27,029 nucleotides of DNA from Anaerolineae bacterium (GCA_020851855.1 JADZBY010000625.1:1-27029), one strand, 5' to 3'. Positions 14,686 to 22,568 are shown, numbered from the stretch's first letter. Notes: generated from the sequence alone by a model not told the origin. Translations and numbers: made by a program.

Positions 14686-15464
14686 TGACGATGGAACCGA
14701 TACTTTCCGCCCGGAACATCGTGAAGAAGTTCGGCGGCCTGACGGCGGTCAACAAGGTGAGCCTGGACGTGTATCCCGGCGAGGTGATCGGGCTGGTCGG
14801 TGACAATGCGGCGGGAAAATCGACCCTGATCAAGTGCATCTCCGGCGTGTACGTCAAGGACGAGGGCGAGATCATTTACCAGGGCAAGCACGTCGAGTTC
14901 AGCAAGCCTATCGAGGCGCGCAGCGCCGGGATCGAGACGATCTACCAGGACCTGGCGCTGGCCGGCAACCTGAACGTGAGCGCGAACATCTTCATGGGCC
15001 GCGAGATCAAGAAACCGTTCCTGGGCAATCTGCTCCGCACGCTCGACGAAGACAAGATGCTGGCCGAGGCGAAACAGGTGCTTAACGAACTGGAGATCCA
15101 TATCCCGGACTACCGGCAGAAGATCGACGTGCTGTCCGGCGGGCAGCGGCAGGCAGTGGCTATCGCGCGCGCCATGTACTGGGACGCCAAGCTGATGATC
15201 ATGGACGAGCCGACGAACAACCTGGGCGTCATCGAACAGCGTAAGGTGCTGGCCTTGATCCACAAACTGCGCGAGCAGCGCGTGCCGGTTATCCTGATCA
15301 GCCACACGCTGCCGGACGTGTTTGCCGTGACGGACCGCATCGTCGTCATGCACCGGGGCCGCAAGGTGGCCGAAAAGAAGACCCCGGAGACGGACAGCGC
15401 CGAGATCGTGCAGTACATGGTCGGCGCGCTGGACGATACGCGCACGGCAGAGGTCGTGGGCTGA
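14685..15464 (+). CDS. Sugar ABC transporter ATP-binding protein (FrcA-like)
   Basis: A 259-residue single-domain ATPase that powers the importer. Walker A is GDNAAGKST (39-47), the Q-loop is TIYQDL, the signature LSGGQRQ (150-156), Walker B LMIMDEP (170-176), and the switch His207 is in LISHTL. Sugar ATPases of the RbsA/XylG type usually have two fused domains (about 500 residues); the single-domain size matches FrcA. The ATG at 14685 shares its A with the permease stop (TGATG), so translation is coupled; an ATG at 14691 is the alternative. It is the last gene of the operon. Confidence 0.92.
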   Translation: MTMEPILSARNIVKKFGGLTAVNKVSLDVYPGEVIGLVGDNAAGKSTLIKCISGVYVKDEGEIIYQGKHVEFSKPIEARSAGIETIYQDLALAGNLNVSANIFMGREIKKPFLGNLLRTLDEDKMLAEAKQVLNELEIHIPDYRQKIDVLSGGQRQAVAIARAMYWDAKLMIMDEPTNNLGVIEQRKVLALIHKLREQRVPVILISHTLPDVFAVTDRIVVMHRGRKVAEKKTPETDSAEIVQYMVGALDDTRTAEVVG

Positions 15465-15482
15465 ACGGTTGGCCCGTTGAGG

Positions 15483-15511
15483 TTGACGCAAGCCGTTAAG
15501 GGCGGTATCTT
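15483..15511 (+). promoter_or_regulatory. Promoter of selC
   Basis: TTGACG (15483-15488), a 17-base spacer, then TATCTT (15506-15511). The predicted start (15518-15519) coincides with the first base of the tRNA. Confidence 0.65.
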
Positions 15512-15518
15512 CACGGGT

Positions 15519-15617
15519 GGGAGTGGATGGATTCCGGTGAGTCCCCCGGTCTTCAAAACCGGTGGCGGGCCGCGCAGAGCGGGCCGCGGTGGGTTCGACT
15601 CCCATGCACTCCCGCCA
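15519..15617 (+). tRNA. selC: tRNA-Sec (anticodon TCA), CCA encoded
   Basis: Selenocysteine tRNA, which reads in-frame UGA. The acceptor GGGAGTG (15519-15525) pairs with CACTCCC (15607-15613), then G and an encoded CCA (15615-15617). The eighth acceptor pair would be G-G, with a possible ninth A-T beyond it. The D arm has a 6-bp stem around a four-base CGGT loop, typical of tRNA-Sec. The anticodon stem CCGGT/ACCGG carries the loop CTTCAAA with TCA at 15553-15555. A long variable arm of about 8 bp (one mismatch) and the T loop TTCGACT follow. Its length of 99 with CCA fits. No in-frame UGA was seen in the window genes, and selA/selB are not here. Confidence 0.93.
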
Positions 15618-15668
15618 ATGCCTGATATAAATGGCCCTCACTCCCCCGGTGGGAGAGAGGGGAGAAAT

Positions 15669-15727
15669 GCGGACAACGCAGGCGTTGTCCCTACGGTGAG
15701 TGTAGGGACGAGGCCCGCCTCGTCCGC
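15669..15727. repeat. Double-hairpin intergenic repeat, copy 2
   Basis: Same architecture as the copy at 9374: hairpin GGACAACGC/GCGTTGTCC, a CTAC...GTAG link, then ACGAGGCCCGCCTCGT, where the right arm loop is CC instead of CT. It forms most of unit 1 of the tandem duplication. Confidence 0.85.
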
Positions 15728-15796
15728 GCCCATGCACTCCCGCCAATGCTTGATATAAATGGCCCTCACTCCCCCGGTGGGAGAGAGGGGAGAAGA

Positions 15797-15853
15797 GCGG
15801 ACAACGCAGGCGTTGTCCCTACGGTGTGTAGGGACGAGGCCCGCCTCGTCCGC
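15797..15853. repeat. Double-hairpin intergenic repeat, copy 3
   Basis: Nearly identical to copy 2 with a two-base shorter link between the hairpins. It lies in unit 2 of the tandem duplication. The rest of the gap to 15917 is C/G-rich with no gene seen. Confidence 0.85.
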
Positions 15854-15917
15854 GCCTGCATTTCCGCATCTGCATTTCCGCCCCTCGCCATGAGGGAGAG
15901 GGGTTGGCGGTGAGGGT

Positions 15918-17165
15918 TCAGGGTCCCGCCGCGCGGTCGTAGGCGTGGCACTGGTGGCAGTAGCGGCTGTCTTGCTCGTCAGGCTTCTGTTCGCAGGCTG
16001 TGCCCTGGACCATCGGAATCGCATATTCCTCGCCCGTGACCTTGCCGCGCAAGTACCACTGTCCATCCTCGCGCCATGTGTGCGCCATCACGTCGCCCCA
16101 CTGGCTGATCAGGTGGGCGTCCGGCTCCAGGGCGAGATCGCTCAGGAACGGATTCGGCGCGCTGGGCGTGGCCTGCATGACCGGGCGGCTCAGAGGGGGT
16201 GAATCCAGCGTGCCGTGGCAATCCTTGCACTGGATGTGCTGTACCTCGCTGCGGTTGTTCTGAAGCAGGCCGTTGCCCATCACCTCGCGCGCCGTGTGGC
16301 AGTCGATGCACTCTAACTCCCACTCGCACTTTGTGAACTGCCCGATGGGCTGGTAGTACTCGTGCAGCCGGAGCGCCTGCCCGGTCAGGCCGTCGGGCGG
16401 CGGCATGTCATCGCGCGGCAGAAATTCCATGCTGCGCAGGTCGTAGTTGCCCCGGTTATGGCAGTGGTTGCACTGCGTATAGGGGATTTGCCGGGTGAAG
16501 GTATGCTGCAACGGATGGCCCGGCTCGTCGCGCGGGATGGTCGGGTCGCCGCCGGTGTACAGGCCGTCGTCCGCGTAGAGCACGTGGCAGGTCGAACAGC
16601 CGGTGCTGCGATAGAAGTATGGCTCGTGGCGCGGCTCGCCGTTCACGTGGCAGGTCAGGCAGCGCTCTGCGAACTGCTTGACCGGCTCCGGGTCGTCCGG
16701 GCCGACGATGAACTCATCCAGGTGATCGACCTGGGCCACGGCAAAGAGCGCATTGCCGCCGTCCTGCAGCCCGAACGCGCGCCGCACCAGCCCGATAGCG
16801 CCCGCGTAGGTGGACATGATGGCGCGCGGCACGTAGAGCGCCTGGGCGGAGTGGCATTCGGCGCAGTATTTTTCGGCCTCGCCCGCCGCGCCGGGATTGC
16901 GGACCATGTCCGTGTGCGCGGCGTCGGCGTCCAGGGCGAGCGGCTGGCCGCCGTGGCACGAGACGCAGCCGAAGTCTTCCGTGCTGTGCCCGGCGCTGAT
17001 CGGCTCGATGCCCTGGTGACAGGTCAGGCAGCGCTCGACCTGCCCGGTGCGCGTCGGGGTGATCTCGACCACACTCAGGCGCGGCGTGGCGAGCAGGGCA
17101 AGGGCGATCAGACCGGCCCCGGCAAGAATCAGGGCCAGGGCGACGGGTCGGCGGCGGAGATTCAT
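15918..17165 (-). CDS. Membrane-anchored nonaheme cytochrome c
   Basis: A 415-residue c-type cytochrome with an N-terminal hydrophobic segment (about 8-26) serving as signal or anchor, so the heme domain is outside the membrane. Nine CxxCH heme sites start at residues 46, 67, 101, 169, 190, 232, 286, 313 and 403; many other His residues could be distal ligands. I do not recognise a named family. It is the last gene of the respiratory set that contains a molybdopterin enzyme, ferredoxin subunit and cytochrome b, so it probably carries electrons to or from that complex. The C-terminal part (about 325-390) is heme-free with a VMAHTWREDGQWYLRGKVTG stretch. The ATG at 17165 has only a distant GAGG upstream. 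Confidence 0.88.
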   Translation of the reverse strand: MNLRRRPVALALILAGAGLIALALLATPRLSVVEITPTRTGQVERCLTCHQGIEPISAGHSTEDFGCVSCHGGQPLALDADAAHTDMVRNPGAAGEAEKYCAECHSAQALYVPRAIMSTYAGAIGLVRRAFGLQDGGNALFAVAQVDHLDEFIVGPDDPEPVKQFAERCLTCHVNGEPRHEPYFYRSTGCSTCHVLYADDGLYTGGDPTIPRDEPGHPLQHTFTRQIPYTQCNHCHNRGNYDLRSMEFLPRDDMPPPDGLTGQALRLHEYYQPIGQFTKCEWELECIDCHTAREVMGNGLLQNNRSEVQHIQCKDCHGTLDSPPLSRPVMQATPSAPNPFLSDLALEPDAHLISQWGDVMAHTWREDGQWYLRGKVTGEEYAIPMVQGTACEQKPDEQDSRYCHQCHAYDRAAGP

Positions 17166-17193
17166 GGGATAGAGCTGACCTCACCCTCGGCCC

Positions 17194-17256
17194 CTCTCCA
17201 CGCCTGCCACCCCACAGGGGACCCCGGCGGCGTAGAGAGGGGAGCGGCGTGGAGAG
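17194..17256. repeat. Inverted repeat between the cytochrome b and nonaheme genes
   Basis: CTCTCCACGCC (17194-17204) and GGCGTGGAGAG (17246-17256) form an 11-bp inverted repeat, with a further GGGG/CCCC pairing possible inside. It occupies most of the 100-base gap between two genes of the same operon. Confidence 0.6.
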
Positions 17257-17265
17257 AGGGCTGCC

Positions 17266-18105
17266 TCACTTCCCCTCGGCAGGCTGGGGCGCGGCGGAAG
17301 ACAAGCCGGGCACTTCGGCGGTCGATTCGGCAGATTCGGCCTGGCGTTCCATCTCGTAGTGGGCTTCCCAGGCGGCTTTTTCGGCCATCTTACGCTCGTA
17401 CCACTTGCGGTGGTGCAGGAAGGCGTACAGGCCGTTCACCTTGCCGCTGAACATGCTGAAAAACGCCTGCCGCTCTTCGGGCATGACTGCGCCCATGTAC
17501 ACATGAATGATCACGCCGGAGAAGACCATGCCGGCGCTGATGAAGTGGATGGGCATCGACCACTGGATCAGCCATTGCAGTGAGGTGGGGATGATGTGCG
17601 AGTAGGTCATGATCATGCCCGTGATGCCGATGGCGACTGTGCCGACGACGACGAGGTAGCTGTACAGCTTTTGCCCGCCGTTGTAGGCGTCTTGCGGCGG
17701 CAATTCCACGTTGCGCATCAGCCCGAACATCTGCAAGGGCCGGATCATCAGCCAGCGCCAGTCGTCTTTGGTCATGAACATGCGCGTGGCGGCGAAGGGG
17801 ATGAAGAATTTCCGGAAGCCGAAGAAGACGTTGAAAACGAGCACGAACAGCCAAATCTGGCCCCAGACGGCGTGCCAGTGGATGAGCGGAGCCAGCCCGC
17901 CGAACAGGTTGCGCATCAGGTCGTTCCAGGCATCCGGGATGAACGGGTAGGCCCTGCCGAGCAAGATGGCCAGGCCGGTCGGGAAGAGCAGCAGCCAGCT
18001 AAAGGCGTTGAACCAGTGGGTCAGGATGTTCGCCGTGTAATGCTTGGTGAGCGTCTGCGAGCGCAACGCCTCGCGTTCTTCGAGCGTCAGTTTTCTGTGC
18101 GCCAT
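17266..18105 (-). CDS. Cytochrome b subunit, FdhI/PhsC type
   Basis: A 279-residue integral membrane protein that would carry hemes b and exchange electrons with menaquinone for the molybdopterin complex. Hydrophobic helices lie near 27-50, 74-95, 147-169 and 186-206, with candidate heme ligands His30, His76 or His78, His187 and His201. The pattern YNGGQKLYSYLV (141-152) and MPIHFISAGMVFSG...HVYMGAVMPEE match the formate dehydrogenase gamma / Ni-hydrogenase cytochrome b family, as in thiosulfate reductase PhsC. The C-terminus (about 235-279) is charged and Ala/Pro-rich. It is separated from the ferredoxin subunit gene by 229 bases holding a repeat, and is followed by the nonaheme cytochrome. 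Confidence 0.88.
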   Translation of the reverse strand: MAHRKLTLEEREALRSQTLTKHYTANILTHWFNAFSWLLLFPTGLAILLGRAYPFIPDAWNDLMRNLFGGLAPLIHWHAVWGQIWLFVLVFNVFFGFRKFFIPFAATRMFMTKDDWRWLMIRPLQMFGLMRNVELPPQDAYNGGQKLYSYLVVVGTVAIGITGMIMTYSHIIPTSLQWLIQWSMPIHFISAGMVFSGVIIHVYMGAVMPEERQAFFSMFSGKVNGLYAFLHHRKWYERKMAEKAAWEAHYEMERQAESAESTAEVPGLSSAAPQPAEGK

Positions 18106-18198
18106 GTGTCTTGGTCCTCATCTTGGTCGCCCGGCGCTGAAGCTTGAGATCGGCGTCATGCGCTGGGCGTCGGCGAGTTTCTTGTCCTCATCTTGGTC

Positions 18199-18303
18199 GC
18201 CCGGCGCTGAAGCGCCAGGCTGAAACTACGAAGCCCTTCGGGCTGATCCCCGTCCCAGCCCGCCAGGGCTTTGTCGTCTTAGCCCGGTGCTTCAGCGCCG
18301 GGC
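18199..18303. repeat. Palindromic repeat with 15-bp terminal inverted arms
   Basis: GCCCGGCGCTGAAGC (18199-18213) and GCTTCAGCGCCGGGC (18289-18303) are exact inverted repeats. Inside are the small hairpins AGCCC-TTC-GGGCT and AGCCC-GCCA-GGGCT. A partial direct copy of the left end (GTCCTCATCTTGGTCGCCCG and onward to GCTGAAGC) lies 70 bases earlier, at about 18114-18143. It sits inside the gap between two genes of the respiratory operon. Confidence 0.8.
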
Positions 18304-18334
18304 GCATACAATCGCCCCTCACGCGAGGCGCGCT

Positions 18335-19075
18335 TCACGCTTCTTCGAACTCGTTTTCGCCCTTGATCAACTGGCCGACGAAGGCCGCCGCCTGTCCGAT
18401 GAACGTCGCGGCGATGGCCGCCTTGACCAGCGGCAAGCCCACGTCGCGCCAGAACGATTCGGCGGCGACGGGCGGGCGCGGCTGCGGCGATACCTGCTGC
18501 GGCGCAGCTTCCGGCGGCGACAGGTACAGCGTCATGGGCGCGGTATTCACCTCGTCGGTGACAGGCCGGTACAGCGCACGGCCCTTGATCGCCTTGCTGA
18601 CCGTGCTCTCCGGATCGTTCAGGTCGCCAAAGAGGCGCGCGCCGCCGATGCACGTCGCCACGCAGGCGGGCATCTCCCCGGCGTCGACGCGCGGGAAGCA
18701 GGCCGAGCACTTATCCGCCTTGCCGGTGCGCGTGTTGCGGAAACGGGCCTGATACGGGCAGGCGTTCACGCACAGGCCGCAGCCGATGCAGGCGTCCTCG
18801 TCGATGACGACAATGCCATCCTCGCGCCGGTACGTCGCGCCGGTCGGACAGGCATCCACGCACCACGGGTCTTCGCAGTGATGGCACTGGGCCGGAACAA
18901 ACGTCTCACGCAGGTCCGGGAACACGCCTTGTGGGCCGTTGCTGTGCACCCAGATGCGCGATTGCTCGGCGGGCGTATTCCATTGGGCGCGGCAGGCGAC
19001 CAGGCAGGCCCGGCAGTCGATGCAGCGCGATGGATCGGTCACGAAGGCGTAACGTTTCTTCACATTGTTGGCCAT
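18335..19075 (-). CDS. Ferredoxin-type electron transfer subunit (PhsB/TtrB/PsrB-like)
   Basis: A 246-residue iron-sulfur protein that passes electrons between the molybdopterin subunit and cytochrome b. Sixteen cysteines fall in four groups: 18/21/24/28, 64/67/72/76, 96/99/102/106 and 123/126/138/142, enough for four [4Fe-4S] clusters as in DmsB/PsrB/TtrB. A C-terminal hydrophobic helix (about 213-235) gives a membrane anchor like that of formate dehydrogenase beta subunits. There is no own Tat signal, so it is probably carried out with the catalytic subunit. It starts 13 bases after the catalytic gene. Confidence 0.92.
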   Translation of the reverse strand: MANNVKKRYAFVTDPSRCIDCRACLVACRAQWNTPAEQSRIWVHSNGPQGVFPDLRETFVPAQCHHCEDPWCVDACPTGATYRREDGIVVIDEDACIGCGLCVNACPYQARFRNTRTGKADKCSACFPRVDAGEMPACVATCIGGARLFGDLNDPESTVSKAIKGRALYRPVTDEVNTAPMTLYLSPPEAAPQQVSPQPRPPVAAESFWRDVGLPLVKAAIAATFIGQAAAFVGQLIKGENEFEEA

Positions 19076-19088
19076 AATCGGCGCCTCT

Positions 19089-21344
19089 CTACGCCCTTTC
19101 TACCGTGACGAAGGTCTGGGTGAGCGCCTGACCGCCGCTGACCGGGTCGGTGAACGTCTCGTGCAGGATGCTGGAATTTGCGCCGCGCTCAAAGGCCTTC
19201 AAGAGGCCCTTGCTGGCGTGGCCGAAGCCCGGCGCAAGGAAGACGCAGTCGGGCCGGATGCCTTCCGTCACCCATACGCTGACTTCGACCTCGCCCACGT
19301 TGCTCGTGACGCGCACACGGTCGCCGTCGTTAATGCTTCGCTCGCGCGCGGCGGACGGGTGCATCCACAGATCGCGGGTGTGATAGTCCACCTGGGTGAG
19401 CAGCGGGTTGTTCTGCGTGGCGAACTGCGTGTGCTGCCCGACCTTGCCGGTGAGCAGGTAGAAGCGCCCGGCGCTCGGCTCCGGCGGCGCTTCCCAGGTC
19501 GGGACCGCCGAGTAGCCGGCGTTGCGCAGCGTCTCCGAGGCGATCTCCACCTTGCCACTCGGCGTGTTCCAGCGGTACTTGTCGGGCGGCTCGACGGCCA
19601 CGTCGAAGTAGCCGACCTGCTTAAGCTGGTCCAGGCTGATGCCGTGCGGCGCGATCTGCTGGTGGATGTAGTCTTCCTCGTCGGTGTACTGGAAGTAGTC
19701 GCCCAGGCCGAGGCGCTTGCCCAGCTCGCGGTAAATCCACAGCGCCGAGCGCGTATCGCCGAGCGGCTCGATGACCGGTTGGCGCAAGAAGACGCGGTCG
19801 CCGACGGCCTGCACCGGGTCGTAGCGCTCCAGGTAGGTCGATTCGGGCAGGATCACGTCGGCGTACCAGGACGAGTCGTTCAGGATCACGTCCACCGAGG
19901 CGATGAACTCGAGCTTCTTGAAGGCCTCGATGGTCTTCTGGGCGTCCGGCAGGCTCATGATCGGGTTCTGGCGGGCAAAGAACCAGCCGCGCGCCTGGTA
20001 TGGCTCGCCGGTGAGCACCGCGTCGCGCATTTCCTGGAAGATGCCCAGTTTCTCCGGCGCGATGGGGTATTTCCACGGGATGCCGTCCAGCCGGGGCGCA
20101 CTGATGCGCGGCGGCGTGGGCATGGGCGGCGTGCCGAGCGGCACGGACGTTTCCGCCGGGAACATGCAGTCGCCTTCCTGCGGGCACAGGCCGAGCAGAG
20201 CATTCAGCACGGCGACGGCGCGCTCGGTCTGGAAGCTGTTGATGAAGTTGCTGGTGCGCCAGTTGGGGTGGGCGAAGGCGTTGGGCCGCGCCGCCCCGAA
20301 CTCACGGGCGATACGGGCGATGGTTTCGGCGGGAATGCCGGTCAGTTGCGCAGCCCATTCCGGCGTGTAGTCGGCCACCGAGTCGCGCAGCTCGTCAAAG
20401 CCCACCGTGTAGTTGTTCACGAACCAGCGGTCGTAGAAGCCCTCGTTGATGACGACATGGATCAGCGCCAGATGGAAGGCGAGATCAGAGCCGGGCTTCA
20501 CGGGCAGCCATTCGGTCGCTTTGGCGGCGGTCTTGGTGAAGCGCGGATCGAGCACCACGACTTTCGCGCCCGCTGCGATGCGCTCCATGAGCTGCTTGCT
20601 CTCGCTGGTCGAGATGCCCTCGAACAGGTTGCGCCCGGTCAGGATGATGTAGTTCATGCCGTCGTAGCGCCGGGCCGGCTCCTGGATGCCGAAGGTCATC
20701 AGGTTGGCGGCGACCATCGCGTTGAAGCACAGGCTGCGCTGCGAGCCTTCGTTCGGGCTGCCGTAGCCGCGAATCAGGCGCTCAAAGAGCGGGCCGGACG
20801 GGCTGTGCGTGATGGAGAAGATCATCGTCTCCGGCCCGTAGCTGTCCTTGATGCGCAACATCTGCTCGGCGGTGAAGTCGAGCGCTTCGTCCCAGGTGGC
20901 GCGGCGAAAACGGCCACTGCCGCGCTCGCCCACGCGCATGAGCGGGTACAGCACGCGGTCGGGGTCATAGACGAGGCCCACGCCGCTCTGGCCGCGCGCG
21001 CACAGGTTGCCCAGCGAATGCGAGTGCGCCGGGTTGCCGTCCAGCTTGTAGACGCGCCCATCGCGCACGCGGGCCAAAACGCCGCAGCGCCACACGCACA
21101 TCTCGCACAGGGTCGGGATGATGAAATCCTCGTTCGGGCCGGGCAGGAAATTGGCCGCGCCGGGTGGATTGCCCTGCGCAAACGTCGGGCGGAAGTCGAA
21201 CATGCCGACGCGCTGCATGGCGACGCCCGCCGTGACGAGCGCCGCGCCTTTGAGGAACTGGCGGCGGCTCATCGACCAGCGTTTGCTGTTCTCCGGCGCG
21301 ACGCGCTGCACGGGGAGTGAGGGTCGGTCTTGATAATCGCTCAT
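19089..21344 (-). CDS. Molybdopterin oxidoreductase, thiosulfate/polysulfide reductase-like catalytic subunit
   Basis: A 751-residue catalytic subunit of the complex iron-sulfur molybdoenzyme (DMSO reductase) family. A Tat signal, SRRQFLKGAALVTAG (26-40), marks export. The [4Fe-4S] site is Cys80, Cys83, Cys87 and Cys115; the probable Mo ligand is Cys206 in QRSLCFNA, which points to the PhsA/PsrA/TtrA group rather than to Ser-ligated DMSO reductases. There is no UGA at this site, so it is not a selenoenzyme despite selC nearby. I took the ATG at 21344, with GGAG eight bases upstream; the frame runs open further but is nonsense. Thiosulfate, polysulfide or tetrathionate are possible substrates; the adjacent sulfur permeases favour thiosulfate-type compounds. 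Direction of catalysis is not known. Confidence 0.9.
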   Translation of the reverse strand: MSDYQDRPSLPVQRVAPENSKRWSMSRRQFLKGAALVTAGVAMQRVGMFDFRPTFAQGNPPGAANFLPGPNEDFIIPTLCEMCVWRCGVLARVRDGRVYKLDGNPAHSHSLGNLCARGQSGVGLVYDPDRVLYPLMRVGERGSGRFRRATWDEALDFTAEQMLRIKDSYGPETMIFSITHSPSGPLFERLIRGYGSPNEGSQRSLCFNAMVAANLMTFGIQEPARRYDGMNYIILTGRNLFEGISTSESKQLMERIAAGAKVVVLDPRFTKTAAKATEWLPVKPGSDLAFHLALIHVVINEGFYDRWFVNNYTVGFDELRDSVADYTPEWAAQLTGIPAETIARIAREFGAARPNAFAHPNWRTSNFINSFQTERAVAVLNALLGLCPQEGDCMFPAETSVPLGTPPMPTPPRISAPRLDGIPWKYPIAPEKLGIFQEMRDAVLTGEPYQARGWFFARQNPIMSLPDAQKTIEAFKKLEFIASVDVILNDSSWYADVILPESTYLERYDPVQAVGDRVFLRQPVIEPLGDTRSALWIYRELGKRLGLGDYFQYTDEEDYIHQQIAPHGISLDQLKQVGYFDVAVEPPDKYRWNTPSGKVEIASETLRNAGYSAVPTWEAPPEPSAGRFYLLTGKVGQHTQFATQNNPLLTQVDYHTRDLWMHPSAARERSINDGDRVRVTSNVGEVEVSVWVTEGIRPDCVFLAPGFGHASKGLLKAFERGANSSILHETFTDPVSGGQALTQTFVTVERA

Positions 21345-21358
21345 GGCCGTCTCCGTTC

Positions 21359-22009
21359 CTAGTCGCCCGTGCCCTGCAGGACCGGCGCAGCGGCCTGTTC
21401 CAGCCCCGCCGCGATGCGTTCCTGCTGCACCACCGGCTCCAGCACGTCTTTGCGGCGCAGGCGGAGCTTGGCCAGCACGTACAGGAAGATCAGGATGCCT
21501 TCCGCGACGACGAAAGCCATCAGTGTGGGATCGACGCCGAGCAGTTCGGGCAATTTGGCGTAGGCCAACTCCGGGCGGCCCGTCGAGATCAGCCACTGGA
21601 TCAGGTCTGAGCGGTACAGGACGCCGAAGATCAGGCCGCCGGTGACAAAGCCCAGGCCGCCGGGGATCAGGTAGTCAAGCTGGCCACGCGCCGCGCCGGC
21701 GACCATCGTGCCGGGGCAGAAACCGGCCATGGCCATGCCGATGCCGAAGACCGCGCCGCCCACGAAGTTGCCGACGAGCGCCGTCGCGGCGACTGCCGTC
21801 AGATCGACCAGCCCGAACGCCTTCAGGCCGTAGATGCCGACCACGCCGACGAGCATCCCGCTCATCATGAAGCGCAGGACGGTCAGGTCGGTGAAACGGA
21901 AGACGTTCGCGATTTTGAAATAGCGGTTCAGGCCGCCCTTGTCGAGCACCCAGCCGAAGACGAAGCCCAGGCCAAGCGCGATCAGGATGTCCGGGATGGT
22001 GAGAGTCAT
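21359..22009 (-). CDS. YeeE/YedE-family half permease (DUF6691-like)
   Basis: A 216-residue polytopic membrane protein with about five hydrophobic segments. The signature FGIGMAMAGFCPGTMVAGAARGQLD carries the conserved cysteine Cys98. YeeE/YedE proteins move sulfur compounds; full-length members such as TsuA import thiosulfate by a Cys relay. Here the permease is split into two half-size proteins, this one and the gene before it (13-base gap). The ATG at 22009 was chosen because the upstream frame is a nonsense shadow of the other half. It ends 14 bases before the molybdopterin subunit gene, suggesting it supplies or removes that enzyme's sulfur substrate or product. Confidence 0.87.
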   Translation of the reverse strand: MTLTIPDILIALGLGFVFGWVLDKGGLNRYFKIANVFRFTDLTVLRFMMSGMLVGVVGIYGLKAFGLVDLTAVAATALVGNFVGGAVFGIGMAMAGFCPGTMVAGAARGQLDYLIPGGLGFVTGGLIFGVLYRSDLIQWLISTGRPELAYAKLPELLGVDPTLMAFVVAEGILIFLYVLAKLRLRRKDVLEPVVQQERIAAGLEQAAAPVLQGTGD

Positions 22010-22022
22010 GGCGGGCGCTCCT

Positions 22023-22565
22023 TTAGTACTTCTCGCGGTAGATGAGCAACTGCACAATGGCGCCGGAGATGAAGATGCCGGGGATGAAGATGAACGCCGC
22101 CGGGCTGAGCTGAACGCCGCCCGCCAGCGCCAGGCCGCTCGTGCAGCCGCCGGCGATGCCCGCGCCAATTTGCAGGATGATCCCGCCCACAAAGGCGATG
22201 ATCCAGCGCTTGGCGACCGACTTGCCGAAGATGTCTTTCCACTGCTCAATGGGCACGAGCGTCCACTTGAACCTGCCCGCGATGAGCACCGAGGCCAACC
22301 CGCCCAGGAAAATCCCGACCAGCATCCACGCCTGCCACGTCATGCCGGACGTGAGCGGCGGGAAGACGCTGACGAAGAACTGGTTGGCCGGGTCGCCCGC
22401 TGTGAGCGGCTTGCCCAGGATGGCGGCGAGGTTGAAGAACGTGCCCGATGCGCCCGGCGCGCGGTGCGACAGCCACAGCGAGAAGATGAAGACCAGCCCC
22501 AGGCCGATCCCGGCCACTTCGGGCGACCAAAGGTCCTTTCGAAGCTGACGACGCAACCACTTCAT
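22023..22565 (-). CDS. YeeE/YedE-family half permease (GGCTSG half)
   Basis: A 180-residue membrane protein, partner of the downstream half. The family motif AGGCTSGLALAGG (138-150, Cys141) is clear. Hydrophobic segments lie near 18-34, 80-96, 121-137 and 153-176. It starts three bases after the triheme cytochrome stop. The protein has an unusually long middle loop (about 35-80). Transport of thiosulfate, sulfide or polysulfide is inferred from the family. Confidence 0.87.
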   Translation of the reverse strand: MKWLRRQLRKDLWSPEVAGIGLGLVFIFSLWLSHRAPGASGTFFNLAAILGKPLTAGDPANQFFVSVFPPLTSGMTWQAWMLVGIFLGGLASVLIAGRFKWTLVPIEQWKDIFGKSVAKRWIIAFVGGIILQIGAGIAGGCTSGLALAGGVQLSPAAFIFIPGIFISGAIVQLLIYREKY

Positions 22566-22568
22566 GGC

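Larger units (their letters stand above)
15601..15854. repeat. Two-copy tandem duplication that includes the selC 3' end
   Basis: Unit 1 (15601-15728) and unit 2 (15729-15854) start with the same CCCATGCACTCCCGCCAATG, the last 17 bases of selC plus ATG. They continue nearly identically through a GATATAAATGGCCCTCACTC segment and a double-hairpin repeat. Small differences are CCTG versus CTTG after CCAATG and AAATGC versus AAGAGC. Confidence 0.85.

Noticed and set aside
15601..15854. Active integrated element at selC
   Set aside because: The two copies of the tRNA end are only 128 bases apart with no integrase or cargo between them.
19065..21320. Long plus-strand open frame (751 codons) opposite the molybdopterin subunit
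   Set aside because: It is a GC-driven shadow: rich in Arg, Ala, Gly and His, no recognisable motif, and fully antisense to a gene with a Tat signal and all expected Cys ligands.
20000..21344. Selenocysteine in the molybdopterin enzyme, prompted by the nearby selC
   Set aside because: The frame has no in-frame TGA; the Mo ligand position is Cys206 (TGC-type codon).
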